The notes below the pieces were generated by a model that saw only the letters and a list, made by a program, of their open reading frames with translations, was not told the DNA's origin and searched no databases. Below, one piece after another: positions 46,056 to 53,259 of a DNA stretch of 64,000 nt. Origin of the DNA: Arthrobacter sp. ERGS1:01 (GTDB lineage: Bacteria; Actinomycetota; Actinomycetes; Actinomycetales; Micrococcaceae); the NCBI RefSeq assembly GCF_001281315.1, contig NZ_CP012479.1, forward strand, positions 2,604,001 to 2,668,000, given 5' to 3'. The number at the start of each line of letters is the position of its first letter. The stretch's first letter is position 1. A program made the translations under genes and the position numbers.

Positions 46056-46108
46056 GGCTCAACGCTAAACCCATAGTTCCTTGCGGCGTTAGGGCGAGTT
46101 GGTCCCTG

Positions 46109-46987
46109 TCAGGCGGTGGCCGCGGAAGTCCGGGCGGACCAGCCGCGGCGGCGCCGCACCGCACCCACCACGCGGGCAATGACGTAGATCAGGAACGACA
46201 ACGTGGTCACGTAGGGGCTGATCGGGATGCTCCCGCCCAGCGCCAGCATGATCCCGCCCACGGTGGAGATCATGGCGAACGCGACACTGAGCAGCACCAC
46301 CATCTTCGGCGCGGCCGTGACCTGCAGGGCGGCCGCCGCCGGTGTGATGAGCAGGGCAAGCACCAGCAGGGCGCCCACCACCTGGATGGACAGGGCCACG
46401 GAAATTCCGAGCAGGAACATGAAGGCCAGGGACAGTGCCCGGACCGGCACGCCGCGCGCCACCGCAATGTCGGGGTCGGCGCTGGCGAAGGTGAGCGGGC
46501 GCCAGATGGCCACGAGCCCCAGGATGACCACCAGGGCAGTCGACGCCAGGACGGTCAGTTGGTTGGAGTCCACCGAGACGATCTGGCCCGTCAACAGGCC
46601 AAATTTGTTCGCGGCCCGGCCCTGGTACAGGGACAGGAACAAGATGCCCAGGCCCAGGCCGAACGGCATGATCACCCCGATCACGGAGTTCTTGCCGCGG
46701 GCGCGGACCCCCATGACCCCGAGCAGCAGTGCGGCCAGGACCGACCCCACGAGCGACCCGGCAATGACGTCGGCGCCGATCAGGAGGGCAAAGGACGCCC
46801 CGGCGAAGGAGAGCTCGGCGATGCCGTGGACGGCGAAGGCGAGGTCCCGCATCATCACGAACGTGCCGATCAGCCCGCCCACCAGGCCCAGCACGGCGCC
46901 GGCCAGGATCGAGTCGCGGAACAGGGGCAGCAGCTCCCCGTAGTTGGTGAAGTCGAACACCGAGTTCAGATAGTCCTGCCAGTTCAC
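46109..46987 (-). CDS. znuB: Zinc/manganese ABC transporter permease
   Basis: 292 residues with about eight membrane spans of the ABC-3 family. Seen: FRDSILAGAVLGLVGGLIGT, the RDLAFAVHGIAELSFAGAS motif, the coupling region GVIMPFGLGLGILFLSL and VGALLVLALLITPAA. GTG start overlaps the znuC stop (GTGA) with GGAGGAGG 4-11 nt upstream. Forms the inner-membrane channel for the znuC ATPase and znuA binding protein. Confidence 0.94.
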   Translation of the reverse strand: MNWQDYLNSVFDFTNYGELLPLFRDSILAGAVLGLVGGLIGTFVMMRDLAFAVHGIAELSFAGASFALLIGADVIAGSLVGSVLAALLLGVMGVRARGKNSVIGVIMPFGLGLGILFLSLYQGRAANKFGLLTGQIVSVDSNQLTVLASTALVVILGLVAIWRPLTFASADPDIAVARGVPVRALSLAFMFLLGISVALSIQVVGALLVLALLITPAAAALQVTAAPKMVVLLSVAFAMISTVGGIMLALGGSIPISPYVTTLSFLIYVIARVVGAVRRRRGWSARTSAATA

Positions 46988-47799
46988 AGCGCCTCCTCCG
47001 GCCGGTCGTCCACGAGGTGGCCGTCCAGTACGGAGTCGGGCCGGCCCACCACCACGATCCCGCCGCTGGTGTTGAGCACTTCGACGTGCGTGCCGTAAAG
47101 CTCGGAGAGCACTTCGGTGGTCATGACTTCCTCGGGTGTGCCGATCCGGAACTTGCCGCCGGCCAGGTACAGCACCCGGTCCACGTGGTCCAGGATGGGG
47201 TTGATCTCGTGCGTGACAAAGACGACGGCGGTTTGGTGGTCCTTGGCCTGCCGGCCCACCAGGGCGCTGACGGCCTTTTGGTGGTTCAGGTCGAGGGAGA
47301 GCAGCGGCTCGTCGCACAGCAGGACCTCAGGGTCGCTGGCCAGCGCCTGCGCCACGCGCAGCCGCTGCTGTTCACCGCCGGAGAGCATGCCGACGGGCAT
47401 TTTCGCGTAGTCGCTCGCACCGACCTTGGCCAGCAGTGTGTCGACGCGTTCGCGGTAGCCGCGCCCGTGCAGGCGCACGCCCCAGCGGTGGCCGTCAAGG
47501 CCCAGGCCCACCAGGTCGCGGGCCCGCAGGGGCGTATCGGGGGAAAAGTGTTTTTGCTGGGGCACGTAGCCGATGCGTCGGCTGCCGCGCCTGGCGGGCT
47601 CGCCACCAATGGAAACGGTGCCCGAGCTGAGCGGGGAAAGGCCGAGCAACACCTTCAGAAAACTGGTCTTGCCGCTGCCGTTGGCGCCCAGGACGGCCAG
47701 GAACTCGCCGGGGGCAATGTCGAGGTCCAGCCCGTCCCAGAGGGTTCGCTGGCCGTAACGCAGGCGTGCGTCACGAAGACTGACCACGGGTGGGGGCAT
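46984..47799 (-). CDS. znuC: Zinc/manganese ABC transporter ATPase
   Basis: 271 residues. Walker A LGANGSGKTSFLK, Q-loop IGYVPQQKHF, signature MLSGGEQQRLRVAQAL, Walker B VLLCDEPLLSLDLN with a downstream switch His in VVFVTHEINPIL. ATG with AAGGATA upstream. Cytoplasmic motor for the znuB permease; lies between znuA (50 nt gap) and znuB (overlap). Confidence 0.95.
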   Translation of the reverse strand: MPPPVVSLRDARLRYGQRTLWDGLDLDIAPGEFLAVLGANGSGKTSFLKVLLGLSPLSSGTVSIGGEPARRGSRRIGYVPQQKHFSPDTPLRARDLVGLGLDGHRWGVRLHGRGYRERVDTLLAKVGASDYAKMPVGMLSGGEQQRLRVAQALASDPEVLLCDEPLLSLDLNHQKAVSALVGRQAKDHQTAVVFVTHEINPILDHVDRVLYLAGGKFRIGTPEEVMTTEVLSELYGTHVEVLNTSGGIVVVGRPDSVLDGHLVDDRPEEAL

Positions 47800-47849
47800 G
47801 ACTATCCTTGGGCTCGTGCTGGTGCGGGTTTTACTGCCGTAGTCCAAGG

Positions 47850-48767
47850 TTATCCGGCCAGCGCCTTCAACAGGTTCCCGACATTCGCGGTCATCCATTG
47901 CAGGTAGCTGGTGTTGGCCGGCAGGGTTTCTGAAACGTCCAGCACGGGGATCCCGGCGCCCTGGGCGGCGTCGAGCACGGCCTTCGTCTGCGGGCCTTCG
48001 GTTTGGGTGTTGTAGGCCAGGAGCTTGACCTCGTGGCTGCTGAACAGCGCAGTGGTTTTCAGCAACACGGCGGCCGGCACGTCATTGCCATCCTCGACGG
48101 CCTTGCTGTAGGCCTCGGGCGTCTTGTTCACGAGCCCGGCCGCCGTGAGCATGTACAGCGGCACGGGTTCGGTGATCGCGGCGGGGGTGCCGTCGTAGCT
48201 CTTCTTCACCGTTGCCAGCTGGCCCTCGAGGGCGCCAAGCTGCTTCTTGAACGTGGCGGCGTTGTCCTTGAACGCCGCGGCGCCGGCGGGGTCGGCCGCG
48301 CTCAGCCGGGCCACCAGCTGGTCGGCGAGCGTGTCCATGACGGGGAAGGAGTACCAGAGGTGCTCGTTGAAGTCCGCGGCGCCGGTATCCATGCCGGACA
48401 GCGAGGCCACGTTGACGATCTTGTCGTCGGCGAGCACGCCGGAGGCCAGCTGGCCGAAGAAGTCGTCGTAGCCGCCGCCGTTCTCCACGCCGAACGCCGC
48501 CTTGGACATGGCCAGCTTGTCCTGCGGCGTTGCCTCGTAGGAGTGCGGGTCGGCGTCGGGCCGGTCGATGATGGAGTACACCGAGACCTTGTCCCCGCCA
48601 ATCGCGGAGATGATGCTGCCGTACACATTGGTGGAGGCAACCACGGAGATCTTGCCGTCGTTGCCTCCACCTGCGGAGGCGCCGCCCCCACAGGCGCCCA
48701 ACAGCAACGAAGCTGACGCGGCAAGGGCCACGATGAGGGCACTTCGGTGGGGGCGGCGGAGGCGCAT
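47850..48767 (-). CDS. znuA: Zinc-binding lipoprotein of metal ABC transporter
   Basis: 305 residues. Signal peptide with lipobox LLLGAC, so a membrane-anchored lipoprotein. Metal-ligand regions DPHSYEATPQD and FNEHLWYSFPV carry the histidines of cluster-A-I/TroA-type metal-binding proteins. No histidine-rich loop. ATG with AAGGAA upstream. First gene of the znuA-znuC-znuB operon and preceded by two Zur-like boxes. Confidence 0.95.
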   Translation of the reverse strand: MRLRRPHRSALIVALAASASLLLGACGGGASAGGGNDGKISVVASTNVYGSIISAIGGDKVSVYSIIDRPDADPHSYEATPQDKLAMSKAAFGVENGGGYDDFFGQLASGVLADDKIVNVASLSGMDTGAADFNEHLWYSFPVMDTLADQLVARLSAADPAGAAAFKDNAATFKKQLGALEGQLATVKKSYDGTPAAITEPVPLYMLTAAGLVNKTPEAYSKAVEDGNDVPAAVLLKTTALFSSHEVKLLAYNTQTEGPQTKAVLDAAQGAGIPVLDVSETLPANTSYLQWMTANVGNLLKALAG

Positions 48768-48790
48768 GTGATTCCTTCAAGGGTTGCTAA

Positions 48791-48805
48791 TGAGAATAAT
48801 TACCA
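48791..48805. promoter_or_regulatory. Candidate Zur box 1 upstream of znuA
   Basis: TGAGAATAATTACCA fits TGNNAATNATTNNCA with 5 of 7 arm pairs. It lies 24 nt from the znuA ATG, over the probable promoter. Fur/Zur-type operators have this AAT-n-ATT centre. Confidence 0.6.
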
Positions 48806-48832
48806 ATAAGACTCTCATCAGCATAACCTAAT

Positions 48833-48847
48833 TGGGAATGATTCGCA
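48833..48847. promoter_or_regulatory. Candidate Zur box 2 upstream of znuA
   Basis: TGGGAATGATTCGCA, same TGNNAATNATTNNCA pattern with 6 of 7 arm pairs. It lies 42 nt upstream of box 1, next to the preceding gene's stop. Two boxes suggest cooperative Zur binding. Confidence 0.55.
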
Positions 48848-49906
48848 TCAAGCCTTTCGGCGTTCGTGGATGTGCGTCTGGGTGGCGTCGCGGATCTCGC
48901 CCACCAGCTGCTCGATCACGTCCTCCAGGAACAGCACGCCCACGGTCCGCCCTTCGGCGGAAATGACGCGTGCCACGTGCGATCCCGTGCGCTGCATGAT
49001 GGCCAGCGCATCCTCGATTTCCTCGTCCACGGCCAGGTTGACCATGGAACGCACGCGCCCCTCCCCGATGGGCATCTCGTACCGCTCCACCGGAATGGGC
49101 AGCACGTCCTTCAGGTGCAGGTAGCCCAGCAAGGCGCCGGAGTCGTCGGCGAAGACAAAGCGGGAGAATCCGGTCTTGCCCACCTTGTGTTCAAAGTCCA
49201 CGGGCGTGGCCGACGCCGGCAAGGTCACCACCTGCTCCAGCGGCACCATGATGCCCTGCGCCGTTTGGCGGGAGAACTCCAGGGCGCCGTTGATGAGGCC
49301 CGTCTGGTCATCGACGAGTCCGCTGCGGGTGGACTCGGCCACGATTGACTGCACCTCCTCGAGCGTGAAGGTGGAGGAGACCTCGTCCTGGGGTTCGATC
49401 CGGAACCACCGCACAATGTGGTTGGCGGTCCAGTTCAATGCCACGATCACGGGGCGCACCACCTTGCCGATGACCACCAGGGGCGGGGCCAGCAGCAGCG
49501 CCGCCTTGTCCGCGGCGGAAACGCTCATGTTCTTGGGCACCATCTCGCCGAACGTCACGTGCAGGAACGTCACGATGAGCAGCGTCACCACGAAGGCGAG
49601 CGGGCCGGAGATGTTGTCCGCGATGCCCAGCGCGTGCAAGGGTGCGGCGAGCAAGTGGTGGATGGCCGGTTCGGCCACGTTCAGGATCAGCAGGGAACAT
49701 ACGGTGATGCCCAGCTGCGAACATGCCAGCATGAGCGAGACGTTTTCCATGGCGCCCAGGGTGATCTTGGCGCGTTTGGACCCGGCGTCGGCCAGCGGTT
49801 CAATCTGGCTTCGGCGGGCGGACATGATGGCGAATTCGGCGGCCACGAAGAACGCGTTTCCCAACAGCAGCACCACCAGCCAGGCAATTCCGGCTCCGGC
49901 GCTCAC
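48848..49906 (-). CDS. CNNM/HlyC-type membrane protein with DUF21 and CBS domains
   Basis: 352 residues. DUF21 membrane region (LLGNAFFVAAEFAIMSARRS, then SLMLACSQLGITVCSLLILN), then a CBS pair around TRSGLVDDQTGLINGALEFS and IEDALAIMQRTGSHVARVIS. No CorC/HlyC C-terminal domain is visible, so it is shorter than its neighbour. CNNM relatives transport or regulate magnesium/cobalt. Its ATG overlaps the stop of the upstream paralogue (ATGA). Confidence 0.92.
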   Translation of the reverse strand: MSAGAGIAWLVVLLLGNAFFVAAEFAIMSARRSQIEPLADAGSKRAKITLGAMENVSLMLACSQLGITVCSLLILNVAEPAIHHLLAAPLHALGIADNISGPLAFVVTLLIVTFLHVTFGEMVPKNMSVSAADKAALLLAPPLVVIGKVVRPVIVALNWTANHIVRWFRIEPQDEVSSTFTLEEVQSIVAESTRSGLVDDQTGLINGALEFSRQTAQGIMVPLEQVVTLPASATPVDFEHKVGKTGFSRFVFADDSGALLGYLHLKDVLPIPVERYEMPIGEGRVRSMVNLAVDEEIEDALAIMQRTGSHVARVISAEGRTVGVLFLEDVIEQLVGEIRDATQTHIHERRKA

Positions 49907-51270
49907 AGCGAATCACCGCCCTTGGAATCCTCGGTGCCGGCTTCGGGCACGATGGGGGTCTCCCCCGTGTCCGGCTGCGGTGCGGGAATGAAGCAGATCC
50001 GGTCGATGCGGTGCCGTTCCAGCCGGTCCACCACCAGGGTGCCGCCTTCCACGGGGACGGTGTCGCCCACCACGGCGATGCGGCCAAGTTCGGCCATCAT
50101 GAAGCCGCCCACGGTTTCGTAGCCGGCCTCGTCGGGCACGTTCAGCGGCCCGATGCGCTCGGAGACCTCGTCCGGGCGGAGCAGGCCCGGGAAGAACCAG
50201 TTGCCGTCGGCGCTTTGCAGGATGCCCGGCTTGGTCCGGTCGTGTTCGTCGGAGACTTCCCCGACGATTTCCTCCACGAGGTCCTCCAGGGTGGTGACGC
50301 CGGCGGTTCCGCCGTATTCGTCCTGAACCACGGCCATTTGCAGGTTGCCTTCGCGCAGTTCCAGGATCAGGGCGTCCAGGTGGACCGTTTCGGGCACGCG
50401 CAGCACATCGGTCATGATGGCGCCGGCCTCGATCGTGGCCCGCTTGCGGAACGGAATGGAGACGGCCTTCTTCAGGTGGACCACGCCCAGGATGTTGTCG
50501 GCGGAATCCCCGATGACGGGAAAGCGGGAGTATCCGGTGCGCCGGGCGGCCTCGATGATGTCGGCCACGGATTGTTCGGATTCGATGGTTTCCACGCGCA
50601 TGCGCGGCGTCATGACGTCTGCGGCGGTGCGCTCGCCAAAGCTGAGCGTACGCGCCACGAAACGGGCCGTGCCCTCATCGAGCGTGCCCATGGCGGCCGA
50701 GCGGCGCACCAGGGAGGCCAGCTCGGCCGGGGACCGGGCCCCGGAGATTTCCTCCTTGGCCTCCATGCCGAAGAGGTGCAGCACCTTGTTGGAGAAGCCG
50801 TTGAGCACCACGATGGCCGGCTTGAACACGGCGGTGAAGACCAACTGCGGGCGGGCCACGGCCTTGCCGATTTCAAAGGACCGCGCAATGGCCATGTTCT
50901 TCGGGACCAGTTCGCCAATAAGCATGGACAGCAAGGTGGCAACCACCATTGCGGTGGCCAGCGAGATCGGCGCCACGGCCGCCTCGGGAACCCCGAGTCC
51001 GGCCAGCGGCACGGCAAGGAGCGAGCCCAGCGACGGTTCAATGAGGAAACCGGTCAGCAGTGTCGTCAAGGTGATGCCGAGCTGGCAGCTGGAGAGCTGG
51101 GTGGAAAGGGATTTCAGGCAGCGCAGCAGCGGCACGGCGGCCTTGTCGCCGTCGTCCACGGCGCGTTGGACACTTGATTGGTCAAGGGCCACGAGGGAAA
51201 ATTCAACGGCAACGAAGAACCCGGTGCCGAGGATGAGCAGGAGGCCTGCGCCCAGAAGGAGCCACTCCAT
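49903..51270 (-). CDS. CNNM/HlyC-type membrane protein with DUF21, CBS pair and CorC_HlyC domain
   Basis: 455 residues. DUF21 membrane region (LGTGFFVAVEFSLVALDQSS; SQLGITLTTLLTGFL), CBS pair (VADVMTPRMRV-like TAADVMTPRMRVETIE and GVVHLKKAVSIPF) and a CorC_HlyC C-terminal domain (FPGLLRPDEVSERIGPLNVP, then GGFMMAELGRIAVVGDTVPV). Together with the next gene forms a coupled pair of DUF21 paralogues, likely a heteromeric ion-handling complex. Confidence 0.93.
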   Translation of the reverse strand: MEWLLLGAGLLLILGTGFFVAVEFSLVALDQSSVQRAVDDGDKAAVPLLRCLKSLSTQLSSCQLGITLTTLLTGFLIEPSLGSLLAVPLAGLGVPEAAVAPISLATAMVVATLLSMLIGELVPKNMAIARSFEIGKAVARPQLVFTAVFKPAIVVLNGFSNKVLHLFGMEAKEEISGARSPAELASLVRRSAAMGTLDEGTARFVARTLSFGERTAADVMTPRMRVETIESEQSVADIIEAARRTGYSRFPVIGDSADNILGVVHLKKAVSIPFRKRATIEAGAIMTDVLRVPETVHLDALILELREGNLQMAVVQDEYGGTAGVTTLEDLVEEIVGEVSDEHDRTKPGILQSADGNWFFPGLLRPDEVSERIGPLNVPDEAGYETVGGFMMAELGRIAVVGDTVPVEGGTLVVDRLERHRIDRICFIPAPQPDTGETPIVPEAGTEDSKGGDSL

Positions 51271-51480
51271 TTACAGGACCCCCGTTTCAGCGGTTGAACG
51301 CCGGGGGTTGGGCGCCGGCGGGGGGTGGTCGGCGCTGGGGCCGACCGGTGCGGGCGTAGAAGTATGGTGGTCGCGTGTACGGGATTTGCCGGCATGGGCA
51401 ACGGTGGCGCTTGAGCGTGACTGGACGCTCCGCGAACCGTTGTGCCGGCCCCTAGATTTACTTTCCATAGGTTTTTCAGT

Positions 51481-52014
51481 CTACATGAGGGCGTTTGGCG
51501 CCGGGTGGCCGGCCAGGGCGTGATAGCCGCGCCGGTGGTAGACCATGGGGTGTCCGGGGGTGTCCGGGGCGATGATGCCAACGACGGCGGCCGCCACCAG
51601 CAGGGAGCCGCCGGCCCGGGTGCGGCTGAGCACCTCGCAGCGCAGTGCGTAGCCGCCGTGTCCCAGTAAGGGCTCGCCCGTCTCGAGGCGGCTCCAGTCC
51701 ATGGCTCCGGTGAATCGCTCGGCGACGGGGCTGGCAAATGCCTGGGCAAGCGCCAGGTCGTCGGCTGTGAGCAGGTGCACCACGAGGGTGTCGGCCACGG
51801 CGATGGCGGCCGCGGAGCCCGATTGTGAGGCCAGGGAGAAGGCGAGGATGGGCGGCTCGGCGGAAACCGACGCCACGGAGGAGGCGGTGATGCCCACGGG
51901 CCCCGTGCCAATGTCGGCGGTGATGATGGAGACGCCGGCCGGATGCCCGCCAAAGGCGTCCTTGAAGTCGCGGGTGACCTGGGGGGCCGTGGTGGCCAAT
52001 GGCTGCGCCGTCAT
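51481..52014 (-). CDS. Flavin reductase-like FMN-binding protein
   Basis: 177 residues of the HpaC/split-barrel flavin reductase family: DAFGGHPAGVSIITADIGTG, then GITASSVASVSAEPPILAFS, and AERFTGAMDW, ending in GIIAPDTPGHPMVYHRRGYH. Supplies reduced flavin or reduces flavin to act as an oxidoreductase. Its promoter has a SoxR-type palindrome in a 19-bp spacer, directly after soxR, so it is probably a redox-cycling-drug response gene. Confidence 0.93.
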   Translation of the reverse strand: MTAQPLATTAPQVTRDFKDAFGGHPAGVSIITADIGTGPVGITASSVASVSAEPPILAFSLASQSGSAAAIAVADTLVVHLLTADDLALAQAFASPVAERFTGAMDWSRLETGEPLLGHGGYALRCEVLSRTRAGGSLLVAAAVVGIIAPDTPGHPMVYHRRGYHALAGHPAPNALM

Positions 52015-52066
52015 GTGCTTCGGAGTCCTCTCAACATGGCCGTGGCGGATGCCCGGGCCAGTTACG

Positions 52067-52097
52067 ACTCTAGAACCTCAACATTAGTTGAGGTCAA
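52067..52097 (-). promoter_or_regulatory. SoxR-type promoter of the flavin reductase gene
   Basis: On the minus strand: -35 TTGACC, a 19-bp spacer and -10 TAGAGT. The overlong spacer holds CCTCAACATTAGTTGAGG (52076-52093 on plus), an 18-bp palindrome matching the SoxR box form CCTCAAG...CTTGAGG. MerR-family activators act on exactly this kind of 19-bp-spaced promoter by twisting the operator. Start codon about 50 nt downstream. Confidence 0.85.
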
Positions 52098-52109
52098 ATC
52101 GCGGCAACC

Positions 52110-52619
52110 TCAGCCGCCGTCGAACGCGCGGGCGCCCGGACCCTTGCCGGCCACTTCGTCATCCGGGTTCACAAAGCCGCATTCGGCCAGCGACAGGCAG
52201 CCGCAGCCGATGCAACCGCCAAGGCTCCCCCGCAGCTTTTCCAGCGCGGCAATGCGGGCGTCGAGTTCCTCGCGCCAGCGTTCGGAGAGCCGCTGCCAGT
52301 CCGCCTGCGTGGGCAGCCCGTCAGTGGGCAGCTCGGCAAAGACCTCGGACACCAGTGCCAGCGGGATCCCGGCCCGCTGGGCGGCCCGGATCACGGCAAC
52401 CCGGCGCAGCACCGACCTCGGGTAGCGGCGCTGGTTGCCCGCGGTTCGGGCGCTCGAAATGAGCCCCTGGCGTTCATAGAAGTGCAGGGCGGAGACGCTG
52501 ACGCCGCCGCGCTCGGCCACCTGGCCCACACTGAGCAGTTCGGCGGCACGGGGCTGTTCGGCATTGAGGGGCTGCCCGGCGTCGTCGGGCTCCGGTGCGG
52601 GGACGGCCGGGAGCTCCAT
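52110..52619 (-). CDS. soxR: Redox-sensing MerR-family activator SoxR
   Basis: 169 residues. MerR helix-turn-helix LLSVGQVAERGGVSVSALHF, then YERQGLISSARTAGNQRRYP, dimer helix and the [2Fe-2S] motif CIGCGCLSLAEC (C-x2-C-x-C-x5-C) near residues 135-148. All four cluster cysteines are present. Oxidation of the cluster by redox-active compounds should activate the adjacent flavin reductase promoter. N-terminal 25 residues are Pro/Glu-rich and unusual for SoxR. Confidence 0.96.
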   Translation of the reverse strand: MELPAVPAPEPDDAGQPLNAEQPRAAELLSVGQVAERGGVSVSALHFYERQGLISSARTAGNQRRYPRSVLRRVAVIRAAQRAGIPLALVSEVFAELPTDGLPTQADWQRLSERWREELDARIAALEKLRGSLGGCIGCGCLSLAECGFVNPDDEVAGKGPGARAFDGG

Positions 52620-52633
52620 GGCTTGGCTCCGGC

Positions 52634-53185
52634 CTAGTTGCCCGCGGTGTGGCGAATGCCGGCGACGGACTGGGCGAGGATCTCGGAGATGCTGTGCGAA
52701 ATGTCGATGACGACGGCGCGTTCGTCGGCACCCAGCGGTTCCAGGGCGGCCAGCTGGGATTCAAGGAGCGCCGGCGGCATGAAGTGCCCGGAGCGGCCCT
52801 GGAGCCGGGAGCTGAGCACCTCGAGGGAACCGTCAAGGTGCAGGAAGATGGTGTCCGGCGCCTTGGCGCGGATCACGTCGCGGTAGCTGTGCTTGAGTGC
52901 CGAGCAGGCGATGACGATCCCTGCCGCGGTGGTTCCGGCGAGCTCGTCGCCGACGATTTCCAGCCACGGCCAGCGGTCCTCGTCCGTCAGGGGCGTGCCG
53001 GCGGCCATCTTGCTGATGTTCGACATGGGGTGCAGGGAATCGCCGTCCAGGAACGGGATGTCCATGGCGTCCGCCACCAGCGCGCCGATGGTGCTCTTGC
53101 CCGACCCCGACACGCCCATGACGATGACTCGGGTGGCGGCGCGTTCGGCGTTGGGCGTTTCGGGGATGTTCACTGGCGTATCCAT
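52634..53185 (-). CDS. gntK: Gluconokinase (GntK family), copy 1
   Basis: 183 residues. P-loop [40 protein letters not shown] with the substrate-contacting HP, CSALKHSYRDVIR, and [15 protein letters not shown]. Phosphorylates D-gluconate to 6-phosphogluconate. ATG with an ACTGGCG-type weak ribosome site. It lies beyond a terminator from the hexuronate operon, so it has its own promoter; a GTATAC-centred site lies just upstream. Confidence 0.93.
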   Translation of the reverse strand: MDTPVNIPETPNAERAATRVIVMGVSGSGKSTIGALVADAMDIPFLDGDSLHPMSNISKMAAGTPLTDEDRWPWLEIVGDELAGTTAAGIVIACSALKHSYRDVIRAKAPDTIFLHLDGSLEVLSSRLQGRSGHFMPPALLESQLAALEPLGADERAVVIDISHSISEILAQSVAGIRHTAGN

Positions 53186-53187
53186 AC

Positions 53188-53204
53188 TCTCTTGTATACC
53201 AAAG
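53188..53204. promoter_or_regulatory. Candidate GntR-type operator upstream of gntK copy 1
   Basis: Minus strand TTTGGTATACAAGAG with a GTATAC centre. It matches 10 of 12 positions of TTGGTATACCAA, the core reported for UxuR/ExuR-type hexuronate regulators. No GntR gene is in the window, so this is suggestive only. Confidence 0.3.
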
Positions 53205-53245
53205 GCTGGCGCGGGCGGCCGCATCGGGCCGCTCGCGCCAGCCTT
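53201..53245 (-). terminator. Terminator at the end of the transporter-manD-gntK-GH3 operon
   Basis: Arms AAAGGCTGGCGCG and CGCGCCAGCCTTT with a further GGCGGCC/GGGCCGC pairing inside form a very long GC stem. It follows the GH3 stop by 15 nt, so it should end that transcript. Only a short T stretch follows. Confidence 0.8.
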
Positions 53246-53259
53246 TGTTGCAGATCGGG

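Noticed and set aside
51271..51468. 65-codon minus-strand frame filling the gap before the DUF21 gene
   Set aside because: Ser/Arg/Pro-rich, no ribosome site, no recognisable fold; not listed as a gene.
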